A DNA stretch of 64,000 nt from the NCBI RefSeq assembly GCF_001905825.1, contig NZ_LIVV01000014.1, positions 148,051 through 212,050 of the forward strand, given 5' to 3'. Below, one piece after another: positions 14,869-23,757 of this stretch. The DNA comes from Streptomyces sp. CB02009 (GTDB lineage: Bacteria; Actinomycetota; Actinomycetes; Streptomycetales; Streptomycetaceae). The notes below the pieces were generated by a model. The model saw only the letters and a list, made by a program, of their open reading frames with translations. It made no database searches and was not told the DNA's origin. The translations under genes were made by a program, and so were the position numbers. Positions within the stretch are counted from its first letter, which is position 1. Every line of letters starts with the position of its first letter.

Positions 14869-16770
14869 TCAGCGGAAGCGCCAGTCGCTGAAGACCTGTT
14901 CGGCGTCGGCTTCGACAACGTCCCGCAGGTCTTCGTCATCGCTCGGGGCGTCGAGGCCGAGCGTGGTGAGGACGTGCCGGTAGTACTGGTAGGCGAAGTG
15001 CGGGTCGCCCGCTGCCAGCAGGGACGACAGGAGCGGCTCGTCGTCGGCCGTTGGGCGGTCGACCTGGACGAGCACCTGGACGCGTTCGTTGCTGGTGAGA
15101 AATGGGAGTGCGGAGCCGAGCTGCTGCTCCAGCCGGTTCCAGCTGGTCGTGGTCCGTTCCCGCGCCGCCTTCTTCAAGGCTCCGCGGACAGCCGCCACGG
15201 TGGGAACGAGACGGTCCGGCAGCTTGGCGGGCTCCGTGATCGCGTCCAGTTGTGGCTGCGCGGCCGGAGAGGTCTTCTGGGCCGTGCCCGGCTCTTCTAC
15301 GGGGGCAGCGACCCTCTCCACCCACCCGTTCACCTTGTGCTGCTCAGCCTCGGACAGGTGGTCCCCAGCCTCCTTCGCCGCAAGAACCAGCTCCTCGACG
15401 AGTTGCTTCTGCTGCTGGGCGGACAGCTCTTCACGGCGTAAGCGGCCGGTGATGCTCTGGACCAGTCCTCGCGCCCTGTTGCGTGCTTTGCGCTCCTGGG
15501 CTTGCGTCACGGGCTGCGCTTGCGGTTCCTGAGCCTGGTCCGCGCGGCGCCTCCTGCGCTCTTCGGCCTCTGCCTCTCGGCGTTCTCCCCATTCCAGAGC
15601 CCGTCGTTCTTCCCGTTCGCGGGCCGCTGCCGCACGACGTTCGTCCGCTGCCTGCCGTTTCTGGGCAGCCTGCTGACGTGCTTCTCGAAGGAGTGTGTCG
15701 GCCGCCTGGAGGATGCCCGCTTCCTGCGGCGTGGTCGCCGTGTCGCTCTGGATAAATCCTCTGACCTGCGGGGTCAGCGTAGTGACCTTGAATATGTGAC
15801 CGTGCCGGGTCGCTTCGCTGAGTTGGGCGAAGAGCCGGCGGCGGACACGGTCCTGCTGGTCGAGCAGCCCGTTCGCATGGTCGATCGCGCGTTGCAGGTG
15901 CTCGAGCGCCTGCCCTTCACAGCGAGGCACCTGGAGCTGGGCGGTGTCCCTTAACTCGCGGACGGTGGTGGTCTCCTTCTTCTGTACAGCGGTGTTGATG
16001 AGCCGGGTCAGTGTGCCGATCTGCACCGGCGCTTCCGGCTTCTCGCTGCGCGGCCGTGGTACCGGGGCTCGTTCCGCGGCGGCGCGCGCGGCCTCGATGC
16101 GGGTGACGACGGGGGTGATGAGCCGGCCGTGCCTATCGACGGTGCAGTCCGTCAGCTCGAAATCCCAGTCGGTGCCCACATGCGGGAGCTCAGTGCCGAG
16201 CATCATGACCCGCTGATTGCCCTCGCTGACGAACTTGACGCGATTGACGTAGCCCCGGCGTACCAGAGTGTGGTGGTTGACCTGTACGCCGGGGCCGAGG
16301 ACGATATCGCCGGCCTGCGCTGCGTCCCAGTCGGGAGGCGTCGCGGGGTCCATGTGCAGCAGCAGCGTGTGTCCGTCCAGCTCGATCTCCACGAGGGATC
16401 CGACCGGGGCGTCGTCGCGGTCGATGTAGCGGTAGCGCGGGGTGTGGCCCTGGCGGCGCAGCCACGTCTGGGTGGCTGCCCGTACGTATAGGTGGTCCGC
16501 GCTCGCGATACCTCGGGAACGTCGGCCGCATTCGGGCAGCAGCCCGTCGGGGTCCGGGAAGTGGGCGAAGTGGCTGACGCGGACGTTGCCCCGTCTCGTC
16601 AGAAGCTGGCCGCCACACCCGCCTAGCAGGATCCCGCACCAGAACGTCGTCCCGGCGAACTCCTCGCGGAACTCATCGAGCTCGTCGGCATCTGTCGGGC
16701 AGACCACCGGATCGTCGGACTCGGGATCCGCCAGAACGGCTGTCTGAATCTGCCGGTTGTCAACGCCCAT
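14869..16770 (-). CDS. CoiA-like family protein with long coiled coil
   Basis: A 633-residue protein. Near residues 40-95 it has the CoiA-like N-terminal pattern: CGILLGGCGGQLLTRRG, HFAH, ECGRRSRG, SADHLYV, a Cys/His zinc-binding module tied to an endonuclease-like fold in CoiA of naturally competent bacteria. Residues ~225-260 and ~330-450 are strongly charged coiled coils (QAADERRAAAAREREERR). The C-terminal ~150 residues are helical. The ATG at 16770 has GAAGGG seven bases upstream; the longer start lacks it. Streptomyces homologues are common on plasmids and chromosome arms. A role in DNA uptake or recombination during transfer is possible but unproven. It converges on the DciA-like gene. 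Confidence 0.75.
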   Translation of the reverse strand: MGVDNRQIQTAVLADPESDDPVVCPTDADELDEFREEFAGTTFWCGILLGGCGGQLLTRRGNVRVSHFAHFPDPDGLLPECGRRSRGIASADHLYVRAATQTWLRRQGHTPRYRYIDRDDAPVGSLVEIELDGHTLLLHMDPATPPDWDAAQAGDIVLGPGVQVNHHTLVRRGYVNRVKFVSEGNQRVMMLGTELPHVGTDWDFELTDCTVDRHGRLITPVVTRIEAARAAAERAPVPRPRSEKPEAPVQIGTLTRLINTAVQKKETTTVRELRDTAQLQVPRCEGQALEHLQRAIDHANGLLDQQDRVRRRLFAQLSEATRHGHIFKVTTLTPQVRGFIQSDTATTPQEAGILQAADTLLREARQQAAQKRQAADERRAAAAREREERRALEWGERREAEAEERRRRRADQAQEPQAQPVTQAQERKARNRARGLVQSITGRLRREELSAQQQKQLVEELVLAAKEAGDHLSEAEQHKVNGWVERVAAPVEEPGTAQKTSPAAQPQLDAITEPAKLPDRLVPTVAAVRGALKKAARERTTTSWNRLEQQLGSALPFLTSNERVQVLVQVDRPTADDEPLLSSLLAAGDPHFAYQYYRHVLTTLGLDAPSDDEDLRDVVEADAEQVFSDWRFR

Positions 16771-16921
16771 CGCCAGCCCTTCGCCAGCACAGTCCACCTG
16801 TCCCGCCTGCGGGAAGTGTTCTGCGGGCGAGGGGGGAGGGGGAGGAAGATGACCTTCAGTCGTTCAGCCTAACGAGCGTCACGGAGAGTTGCGTCAAAAT
16901 GCGAGAAACGTAGCCATCCCC

Positions 16922-17371
16922 TCAGCCGGCGGCGTGCTCGTCGAGGAGTTCCTGGAACAGGGCCCCGTCCGCTTCGGTGAGCCCGAAGTCGCCCCAGGTC
17001 CGGCCAGCGTCCGCGAGCATCTTGGCTGCGGTCGACCTGCCAGGGAAGCGGGCCTCGAGCCGCTCCAGTTCCGGGTACGCCGTCTGGATCCTGGCCAGGG
17101 CGTCGATCTCGTCCCGGCTCCGTTTTGCCGTGGCGACCACCTTCGCATGCTCGGCCCTCGCGGCCGCCAGGATGCGCGACGTGTCCTGCTGGTTGCCCTC
17201 GAGCACGGCGCAGACGATCTCGAGGGCGTCGCGCATATCGAGGTCCGGCCGCTCGGTGTGAACCTGGCGGACCTGGTCCTCGACGAGCCTGACCGCAGAC
17301 AGCGGCAGCAGGGTCTCCAGGTCAATCATGAACACGGCAAGGCGAGTCTGAAAGTCGGAAGAGTTACTCAT
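16922..17371 (-). CDS. Hypothetical helical protein, 149 aa
   Basis: Starts MSNSSDFQTRLAVF and is helical throughout, with a coiled-coil stretch at residues ~70-110 (RILAAARAEHAKVVATAKRS). No Cys, no TM segment and no family recognised. It lies between the CoiA-like gene and the first of the repeated membrane-anchored genes. Confidence 0.6.
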   Translation of the reverse strand: MSNSSDFQTRLAVFMIDLETLLPLSAVRLVEDQVRQVHTERPDLDMRDALEIVCAVLEGNQQDTSRILAAARAEHAKVVATAKRSRDEIDALARIQTAYPELERLEARFPGRSTAAKMLADAGRTWGDFGLTEADGALFQELLDEHAAG

Positions 17372-17398
17372 GGACTGGCAACGAGCCAGGGGAGGGCT

Positions 17399-17433
17399 GG
17401 TGTTGGCCTCGGGTCTGACGGTCGAGACCACCA
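17399..17433. terminator. Hairpin element copy 1 (CTCGGGTCTGACGGTC core)
   Basis: GGTGTTGGCCTCG pairs imperfectly with CGAGACCACC around the GGGTCTGACGGT loop. It lies 16 bp beyond the stop of the 151-aa gene on the minus strand. The same element recurs at 17943 and 20289. Confidence 0.6.
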
Positions 17434-17448
17434 CTGGCTAGGGCCGTC

Positions 17449-17904
17449 TTAGCCCTCGTTAAGCACTTCGTGCACAGTGTGGACGTAGGCCGTACGAGAT
17501 GTCAGTACGTCGTTCATGTGGCGGATTTCGGCGTGCACAAAACGGTGGACGGCTTGCTGATATAGACCTGCGGCCACGATGACTTCATGAGGCCCTTCGA
17601 TCTCGATCAGACCGAAAGCTGCGAAGACCTCCTTACCATCGCCAATGGGCCTTTCCTTTTGCCACTGGTCTGCGGCCGTCAGGAACGCCGCGTACGTCTC
17701 CCGACGCCGTTCATCCGCCCGGGCCCGACGCTGTTCGTCGAGGGTGGCCTGGACAGTCGATATCAGCGCGGCCGCCTGTGCCTGGCCTGCGGTCTCGGCC
17801 GCAGCGGCTTGCCGGTGGCCAGCCTTCCACGCGAAGAACCCCGTCACTGCACTGCCCAGGATGGCCGCTCCAGCGGCGATCAGGGCGATCCCCCACTCAT
17901 TCAT
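17449..17904 (-). CDS. Membrane-anchored hypothetical protein, paralogue 1
   Basis: A 151-residue protein. Residues 4-24 are an N-terminal TM helix (IALIAAGAAILGSAVTGFFA). A coiled coil follows with the marker VQATLDEQRRARADERR, then a helical domain ending TSRTAYVHTVHEVLNEG. A second copy of the family lies at 20341-20682 and a third, reduced to its last ~20 codons, at 17987-18049. The topology suggests a small inner-membrane protein with a cytoplasmic helical domain. Function unknown. Confidence 0.65.
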   Translation of the reverse strand: MNEWGIALIAAGAAILGSAVTGFFAWKAGHRQAAAAETAGQAQAAALISTVQATLDEQRRARADERRRETYAAFLTAADQWQKERPIGDGKEVFAAFGLIEIEGPHEVIVAAGLYQQAVHRFVHAEIRHMNDVLTSRTAYVHTVHEVLNEG

Positions 17905-17942
17905 ACGGCGGACCCTGCCCATGGGGCCACGTGGGAATGCGG

Positions 17943-17970
17943 GGTGTTGGTCTCGGGTCTGACGGTCAGG
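17943..17970. repeat. Hairpin element copy 2
   Basis: Carries the same TCTCGGGTCTGACGGTC core as copy 1, but its 3' arm has decayed. It follows the stop codon of the paralogue fragment at 17987-18049, just as the other two copies follow their genes. Confidence 0.55.
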
Positions 17971-17986
17971 GGCGGGCTGTGGAGTC

Positions 17987-18049
17987 CTATGGGTTCGCGA
18001 TGGCGTTCTGGGCAGCCTGGGTGAATGCGGCACGGGCGTCAGCGTGCGG
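17987..18049 (-). pseudogene. Remnant of a third membrane-anchored paralogue (C-terminus only)
   Basis: Minus-strand reading gives DARAAFTQAAQNAIANP then a stop, aligning with TSRTAYVHTVHEVLNEG and TARTAYVTAVRQALGLSDD at the ends of the two complete paralogues. An upstream in-frame stop shows only the C-terminal ~20 codons remain. Confidence 0.45.
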
Positions 18050-18297
18050 TCAGGGTGGTGGTTGGGGCGCTCTGTCTGTTGAACGGCCCGCGCTGGGTAG
18101 TGAGGGGCTGTCAGTCTAGGCGGGGTGAAGGGGGATGGGCTGACGAGGTTCCGGCGGGCGCGGCGGGTTCTGGCTTGTGTGCGTCGGGCCGCTGGGCCGA
18201 CCTGGGCTCATCGGACCCGGCCGCACCCACACTCCTGATGTCCGTCACCCGTCCGGCGACCGCCGGCACGGAGCTTCCTGCCTGGAGTCGTCCCGCC

Positions 18298-20202
18298 ATG
18301 AGTACACCCCAGCCCCCGACAGGTGCTCCTACCTGGCCGTACTGCGCTCACGGCGCCGATCCAGTCACCGATCCCATCGGCTGCCGCGGCATCCACGTCC
18401 CAGGGCGCACCGATTGTCTCGCACACCTGAACGATGCCGACCGCACCTCGTACTTCACAGCCCTGGCCCCGGGCACCGACGTCGACCACCGAGGCACCCC
18501 CTTTACCGAAAGCCTCCTCAACAAGTTGCTGACCGCCCTCATCGACCCCTCTACCCGGGACCCCCACTTCGGCGCTGCCGAGTTCGGCGGGGCGCAGTTT
18601 TCCGGCGCCGCTGAGTTCGACGACGTTCAGTTCTCTGGCCGCGCCGGGTTCGATGGGGCGCAGTTCTTCGGCCGCGCCGGGTTCGACGGGGCGCAGTTCG
18701 CCCGCGCCGCTGAGTTCGACGACGTTCAGTTCTCCGGCGTTGCCTGGTTCCGCTGGGCGCAGTTCTCCGGCCGCGCCGGGTTCGGCGGGGCGCAGTTCTC
18801 CGACCACGCCGAGTTCCACGAGGCGCAGTTCTCCGGTTCCGCCGATTTCGACGGGGCGCAGTTCGCCCGTGATGCCGCGTTCGACAAGGTCCAGTTCTCC
18901 GGAAACGCCTACTTCCGCAGGGCGCAGTTCTCTGGCCACGCCACGTTCGGTGAGGCACAGTTTTCCCGCCCTGCCTCGTTCCGCAGGGCGCAGTTCTCCG
19001 AGAATTCCTGGTTCCGCGAGGCACTGTTTTCCCGCGGTGCGGATTTCGGCGGAGCACACTTCTTGACATCTGCCGAGTTGGGGCCATTGGTGTGTGCGGG
19101 AAGGGTGGATCTGTCGCGTGCAGTGTTCGGGGCTCCAGTGACGCTGGAGATCGCGGCAAGGGCCTTGTCATTCGTGCGGACGCGATGGGAGTCGACGGCC
19201 ACGGTGCGTGTACGGCGGGCCGAGGTGGATCTCGGCTATACGGTGCTGGCAGCCCCGGTCGCGGTCACCGCACACCCCGCCCCCTTCAGCACCGGCAACG
19301 GCAACGTGGACGAGAGCCCGCTGACCTGCCCCGACCGAGTGCGGGTGACGTCGGTGCAGGGCGTGGACGCTGCGCATCTGGTCCTGACCGACACCGACCT
19401 GTCCGACTGCCTGTTCTCCGGCGCCTTCCATCTCGACCAGCTCCGCCTGGAGGGCCGCACCACGCTCGCCCCCACCCCCACCGGCTGGCACCGCAAGGGC
19501 GTATCCCCGATCCGATGGACCCGCCGGCGCACCCTGGTCGAGGAGCACCACTGGCGCGCTCAGAGCGCTGGACAGCCTTCCATACCCGCCGGTGCCATGC
19601 CCGAGCCTCGCCGGTGGCGTACGGGACCGCACCACCCCGACCCTGCCCGCACCCCCGACCCCGACGATGTCGCCGCCCTTTACCGACAGCTCCGCAAGGC
19701 GTTCGAGGACGGCAAGAACGAACCCGGCGCCGCCGACTTCTACTACGGCGAGTGCGAGATGCGCCGCCACGACCACACCGGTACCCCCAAGACCGAACGC
19801 CGCCTGCTCTGGGCGTACTGGGCGCTCTCCGGCTACGGCCTGCGCGCCTCCCGCGCCCTGGGCTGGCTCGCCGCCGCCATGCTCACCACGATCCTGCTGC
19901 TGATGGCCTTCGGCCTGCCCGCCTCCTCCCCGAAGCAGGAAGCCACCGGCACCGTCCCGGCCGGCGGCGGGAAGGTCACCTTCACCATCGACAAGCAGGA
20001 TCCGAAGAACCCCGTGAAGGACCGGTTCACCAGCAAACGCTTCGACAAGGCCGTGAGCGTGACCCTGAACTCTGTCGTCTTCCGCTCCAGCGGTCAGGAC
20101 CTCACCACCGCCGGCACCTACATCGAGATGACCTCCCGCATCCTCGAACCCGCCCTCCTCGCCCTCGCCGTCCTTGCCATCCGCGGACGCATCAAACGCT
20201 GA
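18298..20202 (+). CDS. Pentapeptide-repeat membrane protein
   Basis: A 634-residue protein. Residues ~15-45 hold a Cys/His cluster (YCAHGADPVTDPIGCRGIHV; CLAHL) often found ahead of such repeats. Residues ~94-257 are ~16 ten-residue units of the form F-x-x-A-x-F (FSGRAGFDGAQ), a right-handed beta-helix. A linking domain follows, then a TM helix at ~517-543 and a second at ~617-632. The two-TM C-terminus with a re-entrant-like FDKAVSVTLNSVVFRSSG segment looks channel-like. Start ATG 18298 has GGAG upstream. It is encoded opposite to the flanking paralogues. Possible roles: membrane effector, sensor or stress protein; none is proven. Confidence 0.8.
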   Translation: MSTPQPPTGAPTWPYCAHGADPVTDPIGCRGIHVPGRTDCLAHLNDADRTSYFTALAPGTDVDHRGTPFTESLLNKLLTALIDPSTRDPHFGAAEFGGAQFSGAAEFDDVQFSGRAGFDGAQFFGRAGFDGAQFARAAEFDDVQFSGVAWFRWAQFSGRAGFGGAQFSDHAEFHEAQFSGSADFDGAQFARDAAFDKVQFSGNAYFRRAQFSGHATFGEAQFSRPASFRRAQFSENSWFREALFSRGADFGGAHFLTSAELGPLVCAGRVDLSRAVFGAPVTLEIAARALSFVRTRWESTATVRVRRAEVDLGYTVLAAPVAVTAHPAPFSTGNGNVDESPLTCPDRVRVTSVQGVDAAHLVLTDTDLSDCLFSGAFHLDQLRLEGRTTLAPTPTGWHRKGVSPIRWTRRRTLVEEHHWRAQSAGQPSIPAGAMPEPRRWRTGPHHPDPARTPDPDDVAALYRQLRKAFEDGKNEPGAADFYYGECEMRRHDHTGTPKTERRLLWAYWALSGYGLRASRALGWLAAAMLTTILLLMAFGLPASSPKQEATGTVPAGGGKVTFTIDKQDPKNPVKDRFTSKRFDKAVSVTLNSVVFRSSGQDLTTAGTYIEMTSRILEPALLALAVLAIRGRIKR

Positions 20203-20203
20203 C

Positions 20204-20283
20204 GGTCCCGCCTGGAGGACAGGCCGCCCGGCCTGGAAGCGGAGCTGGAGGCCTACGAGCAGCAGGCCTTGGCGCCAGGGTGA
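20204..20283 (+). pseudogene. Short coding remnant after the pentapeptide gene
   Basis: A frame reading RSRLEDRPPGLEAELEAYEQ then QALAPG and a stop continues directly after the pentapeptide stop codon. It has no start or ribosome site. The helical, high-GC3 sequence looks like the severed C-terminus of an unknown protein. Confidence 0.3.
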
Positions 20284-20288
20284 GGTCG

Positions 20289-20319
20289 GGTGGCCTCGGG
20301 CCTGACGGTCGAGGCCACC
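20289..20319. terminator. Hairpin element copy 3
   Basis: Perfect 10-bp arms GGTGGCCTCG and CGAGGCCACC around an 11-nt loop GGCCTGACGGT. It follows the stop of the minus-strand gene at 20341 and shares its core with copies at 17399 and 17943. Confidence 0.7.
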
Positions 20320-20340
20320 ACGCAAAACCGTCGGACGGAG

Positions 20341-20682
20341 TCAGTCGTCACTCAGCCCCAGTGCCTGTCGCACGGCGGTGACGTAGGCCGTTCGCGCCGT
20401 CAACGCCTGCCGGAACAGGTTCTGCCCAGAGCAGTGGTGTCGAAGGACGTCTAGCGTCTCCGTCCAGGCCCAAGCAACGCTTGAGGGGCCCTCGAGCTCG
20501 ACTAGATTGTGGGCGATTTCGAGTTGAGCGAAATCGTCAGCGTCTTCCGACCGAATGCATGTGTCCACGAGGTTCAGGACCGTCGCGTAGGCGTGGAGGC
20601 GGCGCTCTTCCGCTCGTACGCGCCGCTGCTCGTCCAGGGTCGCCTGGAGTGTCCGTCCCGCACTGGAGCAGGCTGTCGTCAA
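20341..20682 (-). CDS. Hypothetical protein, paralogue 2 lacking its membrane anchor
   Basis: A 113-residue product related to the 151-aa gene at 17449: shared LQATLDEQRRVRAEERR and the ending TARTAYVTAVRQ. The N-terminal TM helix is missing; the first ~12 residues (MTTACSSAGR) are unrelated, so the gene has probably been 5'-truncated and may be a pseudogene. It lies in the same orientation, with the same downstream hairpin, on the other side of the pentapeptide gene. Confidence 0.5.
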   Translation of the reverse strand: MTTACSSAGRTLQATLDEQRRVRAEERRLHAYATVLNLVDTCIRSEDADDFAQLEIAHNLVELEGPSSVAWAWTETLDVLRHHCSGQNLFRQALTARTAYVTAVRQALGLSDD

Positions 20683-20897
20683 CGGTCCGCGGAGGCCCGT
20701 TTCGGATTGGCAGGGTTCGCCTGGGCCAGACCGAGGGTGTTGTGCACCCGCTCCGCACAGCGGCGGCGCCCGGTTTCGACTGGGCGCCGTTTTCTGTGTG
20801 TCGGGTTGGAGTAGGCGCGGCGGACGGCAAGGCTGCGGAACCAGCTTCGCTGGCCGAGTGATGCTGTCAGGATGGTCGGAAGCGTAAGGAGGCTGTC

Positions 20898-21479
20898 GTG
20901 ACCGATCCGATGCCCGTGAACGACGGGGGCCCGAAGGTGCCGCCGTCCTACCCGCCGCGCACCCCGCCTCCGCAGAGGAAGCCTGTCGAGGCTCCTCGGC
21001 CGCAGCCGTCGACGAAGCCCGTCACCAGCTCCCTCCCGCTTCCCAGGCCCGGGCAGGCCCGCCTCGAGACCCGCCGGCCCCGTATGACGATCAGGGCCCG
21101 GCGGGCCGCGAACTGGGCGCTCACCGGGTACCCGTGGGTGGTAGGGCAGGCGGTCGGGAAGGTCACCGAGGCCGTACGGTCCTGGGGGTACGCCCACCCT
21201 TCGGATGACGCGCTGGACGAGACCGTGCGGCTCCTCGTCGGCGCGGCGGCCGCCGATGATGGCCGGCGTATCAGTGTGCACGTTGCCGACCAGGACGACA
21301 TGCTCCTCATCGCTGTCCTCAGCCACACCGGCGCCGAGCCCGACGAGACGATCTTGTCCGCCCTCGCTGCCGTCCCCGGGACGTCCAGCTGCGGTACGGA
21401 CGCTTCCGACGACGGCCGCCGGGTGTGGGCGGTGCTGTCCACCGAACGCCCGCGCACTCGCACCACTCCCGCGGCCTGA
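20898..21479 (+). CDS. Hypothetical protein with Pro-rich N-terminus
   Basis: A 193-residue protein; the GTG at 20898 has AGGAGG upstream. Residues 10-60 are Pro-rich and disordered. Residues ~80-185 form an alpha/beta domain (DDALDETVRLLVGAAAADDG; HVADQDDMLLIAVLSHTG) that vaguely recalls a GHKL-type ATPase but lacks clear N, G1 and G2 boxes. No family assigned. Confidence 0.6.
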   Translation: MTDPMPVNDGGPKVPPSYPPRTPPPQRKPVEAPRPQPSTKPVTSSLPLPRPGQARLETRRPRMTIRARRAANWALTGYPWVVGQAVGKVTEAVRSWGYAHPSDDALDETVRLLVGAAAADDGRRISVHVADQDDMLLIAVLSHTGAEPDETILSALAAVPGTSSCGTDASDDGRRVWAVLSTERPRTRTTPAA

Positions 21480-21644
21480 CACCCGCTCTGCGTGGCGGCG
21501 GCCGTCAACCGGCCCGTCACCGCTCGTACGGCCACGTAGCTCGTGCGAGCGGCGGCGAACCGATACGCCGCCTGCCGGCCGCCAGCAGGCCTCTACGGTG
21601 AGTCGTGGGGAGGTCGGGCCGACTGGTACTTGACCCGCTTCCCG

Positions 21645-21683
21645 TGCGCCCCCGCATCCGGTGATCCCCGGTGCGGGGGCGCA
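21645..21683. terminator. Hairpin between two convergent genes
   Basis: TGCGCCCCCGCA (21645-21656) and TGCGGGGGCGCA (21672-21683) are perfectly complementary over 12 bp. It lies between the plus-strand 193-aa gene and the minus-strand HNH gene and can serve both. Confidence 0.75.
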
Positions 21684-21704
21684 ATGCGTTCCTGGCCGGG
21701 GTGG

Positions 21705-22391
21705 CTACGGGGCGGGGGTGTAGTGGACGACGGTGGTCTCGCAGGCCTCGGCGTACACGCTCAGCGCGTCCGCCTCTCCCTGGTCGGCCGTGAGGCCCCA
21801 GCGGAGCTTCGTGGCGACCCACTCGGAGACGTAGCGGCAGTGCGCGTCGGGGAGCGGCGGCATCCACTCGGCCGGGTCCTGGTCGCTCTTGGACCGGTTC
21901 GACCGTGCGGTGACCGCGACGAGAGACGTAGCGGCGTCCTGGTCGTTGGCGTAGGCCTCCCGCCGTGCCGCGGTCCAGGCGCTGGCCCCGGAATCCCAGG
22001 CCTCGGCGAGCGGGACCATGTGGTCGATGTCGAGCTTGGCCGGGTCGTTGACCTCCTGACCGTCGTAATACGACTTCCACAGCCCGCCCGACAGCTTGCA
22101 GCCGGCCGCCACCGTCGGTACCTCGACGGCCTCGGCCAGGAGGACCTCGTTGCGGGTGTTGCAGCCGTCTGCCAGGTCCAGGCCGCGGTTCCAGTGCTTG
22201 AAGCTCTCACGCTGGTACCCGGCGCGAGACTCGTCGGCAAGGGGGACCTGCCCGACGGCATCGGCCAGGTTCAACACCCGAGCGCCCGCAGGGGTGGCCG
22301 GGGCGGCTGTGGCCGCCGAAGGGAGAGCGACCGGGGTCAGGGCAAGAGAAAGAGCGGCAGCGCCACGAATCAGGTTCTTGATCACGAACAC
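21705..22391 (-). CDS. Secreted HNH (DUF1524-type) nuclease
   Basis: A 228-residue protein with a cleavable signal peptide: basic start, hydrophobic core LIRGAAALSLALTPVALPSA, then ATAAPA. The catalytic region has DIDHMVPLAEAWDSG (HNH His), RREAYANDQ, and NRSKSDQDPAEWMPP, the DUF1524 pattern of secreted Streptomyces HNH endonuclease-family proteins. Cysteines at ~77, 98, 186 and 217 could form disulfides. It probably degrades extracellular nucleic acid for nutrition or defence. Confidence 0.88.
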   Translation of the reverse strand: MFVIKNLIRGAAALSLALTPVALPSAATAAPATPAGARVLNLADAVGQVPLADESRAGYQRESFKHWNRGLDLADGCNTRNEVLLAEAVEVPTVAAGCKLSGGLWKSYYDGQEVNDPAKLDIDHMVPLAEAWDSGASAWTAARREAYANDQDAATSLVAVTARSNRSKSDQDPAEWMPPLPDAHCRYVSEWVATKLRWGLTADQGEADALSVYAEACETTVVHYTPAP

Positions 22392-22603
22392 AGGGATATC
22401 GGTCCAGCACCCTGTTCCGCTGCGTGATGAGAGTCTCCGTCAGCCGTGTGGGGGAGCACGTTCACTGCCGAATCGATCCCGCACAGGACCGCGCCCACCG
22501 GTCCCTCAGCGGGCGCCCGGGGCCGTACTGACGGACGATGAGACGGAGCCCGCCCGGGAAGCCGTCGCACGTTGCACCGGGCGGGCAACTCACTGCCTGT
22601 GGA

Positions 22604-22740
22604 TCAGAGGCCGCGGAGCATCACGGCGTACACCGGGGAGTCGGCGAAGGGCTGGCGTTCGCCGATCTTGCGGTAGCCCCAGCTCTCGTAGAGGGCCTGG
22701 AGCAGGTTGCACGTGTCGTCGGTGGCGGGGCCACGCATAG
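22604..22740 (-). pseudogene. C-terminal fragment of a GNAT acetyltransferase
   Basis: Minus-strand reading gives LLQALYESWGYRKIGERQPF then ADSPVYAVMLRGL and a stop, matching the last beta strand and tail of GNAT N-acetyltransferases. Nothing resembling the rest of the domain lies upstream, so this is a relic. Confidence 0.5.
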
Positions 22741-23312
22741 CGGGGCGCGTCAACGTCACACCTGGCCCGCAGTCCGGCGGTCGACATGCCACCTTGACCG
22801 CCGCAAGCACCCTGGCAGCACGCACACCGCGCACATCACCGTGCACCACATCCAGGGGGAGGGCAGCCGACAGGTGACCGTCCTGGCCATGATCAATCTC
22901 AGCGTCAACGGCTGTGCCGGCCCGAGGCCGACCACCGATTCCTCGACCACTGCCAGCCGCTGGACGGCACCCTGGCCCTCCCGGCGGTCCCGGCTCAGCG
23001 CAAAGCCCGCCCCGAGTACGAGAACAGGATCAGCGCGCTCGCATCGATCAAACCTTGATCGTTCTCACCGATTACGACGGTTCTGTTGATCCCCGAGGCC
23101 GTGATCGTGCTCGCCCTGCTGTCCTCGGCTACGTCCTGCAGACCGTCCCGTTTTGCGCGAGACCATCGGCGCCCTCGTCCCCCACCGCCGCGTCCGGCAT
23201 CGCGGCCCTGACGTGCACCAGGACGACTGGCCTCGCGCTACTTGCCGTCGCCTTCGCGTCGTTCCTCGGGCTGCGCCAGGCCGTCCGCGGCAAGTAGGCC
23301 CCGCACCGATTC
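22741..23312 (+). other. Degenerate region with short coding remnants
   Basis: No intact gene. A plus-strand frame ending at 23057 reads ADHRFLDHCQPLDGTLALPA then VPAQRKARPEYENRISALAS and a stop, protein-like but without a start. A second frame ending at 23297 carries GLALLAVAFASFLGLRQAVR, which looks like the last TM helix of a small membrane protein. Both appear to be relics. Confidence 0.35.
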
Positions 23313-23347
23313 CAGTGCCCACCCCGATCCTTCGGGGCGGGGCACTG
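23313..23347. terminator. Hairpin terminator
   Basis: CAGTGCCC and GGGCACTG flank an inner CCCCGA/TTCGGGG stem with a short loop. It follows the stop codon at 23297 on the plus strand. Confidence 0.65.
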
Positions 23348-23576
23348 CGTCTCGACCGCGCCGACAGATCGGTTGCGGGGCTTGCCCACACCTGTACTCG
23401 ACGCCGAACCCCAGGCTTGCCCAGGCTCACCTTGGCTTGCCCACTCGGTGATAAGCCCAGTTCGGAAGCACGCCCCTCTGCGACTGCCGGCGCTTGCGCG
23501 GCTTACTCCGCACTCAACCAAGGTGCGGACCGCCGCTTCAGCCGACCGGCATCACAACACCTCCAGGGGAACCTCC

Positions 23577-23757
23577 ATGTCCACGACCACGCTCCTCGTC
23601 ATGCTGCTCCTGTGCACCACCGGCATCCTTGTGATGGCGGGGGGCCGGCTACATCGCCTGGCGTCACCCCCGCCTCGGCATCCCCCTCACGATCGCCGTC
23701 GCGGTCGGCGGCGTGTTCGTCACCGCGGTGATCGGCTTCGCCGCGCTGAAGCTCTGA
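23577..23757 (+). pseudogene. Small two-TM membrane protein interrupted by one extra G
   Basis: The ATG at 23577 has AGGGGA eight bases upstream. The frame opens STTTLLVMLLLCTTGILVMA and then leaves coding register in a run of six Gs at ~23639-23644. With five Gs it would continue GYIAWRHPRLGIPLTIAVAV through a second TM helix to a stop at 23757, giving 59 residues. The span length (3n+1) agrees. Either a true frameshift or a homopolymer error. The intact form resembles small membrane (SpdA-like) proteins of Streptomyces plasmids. Confidence 0.6.

Noticed and set aside
18580..19070. Regularly spaced repeats as a possible CRISPR array
   Set aside because: Repeats are in-frame protein-coding units with no unique spacers; no cas gene is present in the window. 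The same applies to 40075-40700.
18551..19171. Arg/Thr-rich minus-strand frame of 206 codons
   Set aside because: It is the antisense of pentapeptide repeats; periodicity is inherited from the real gene.
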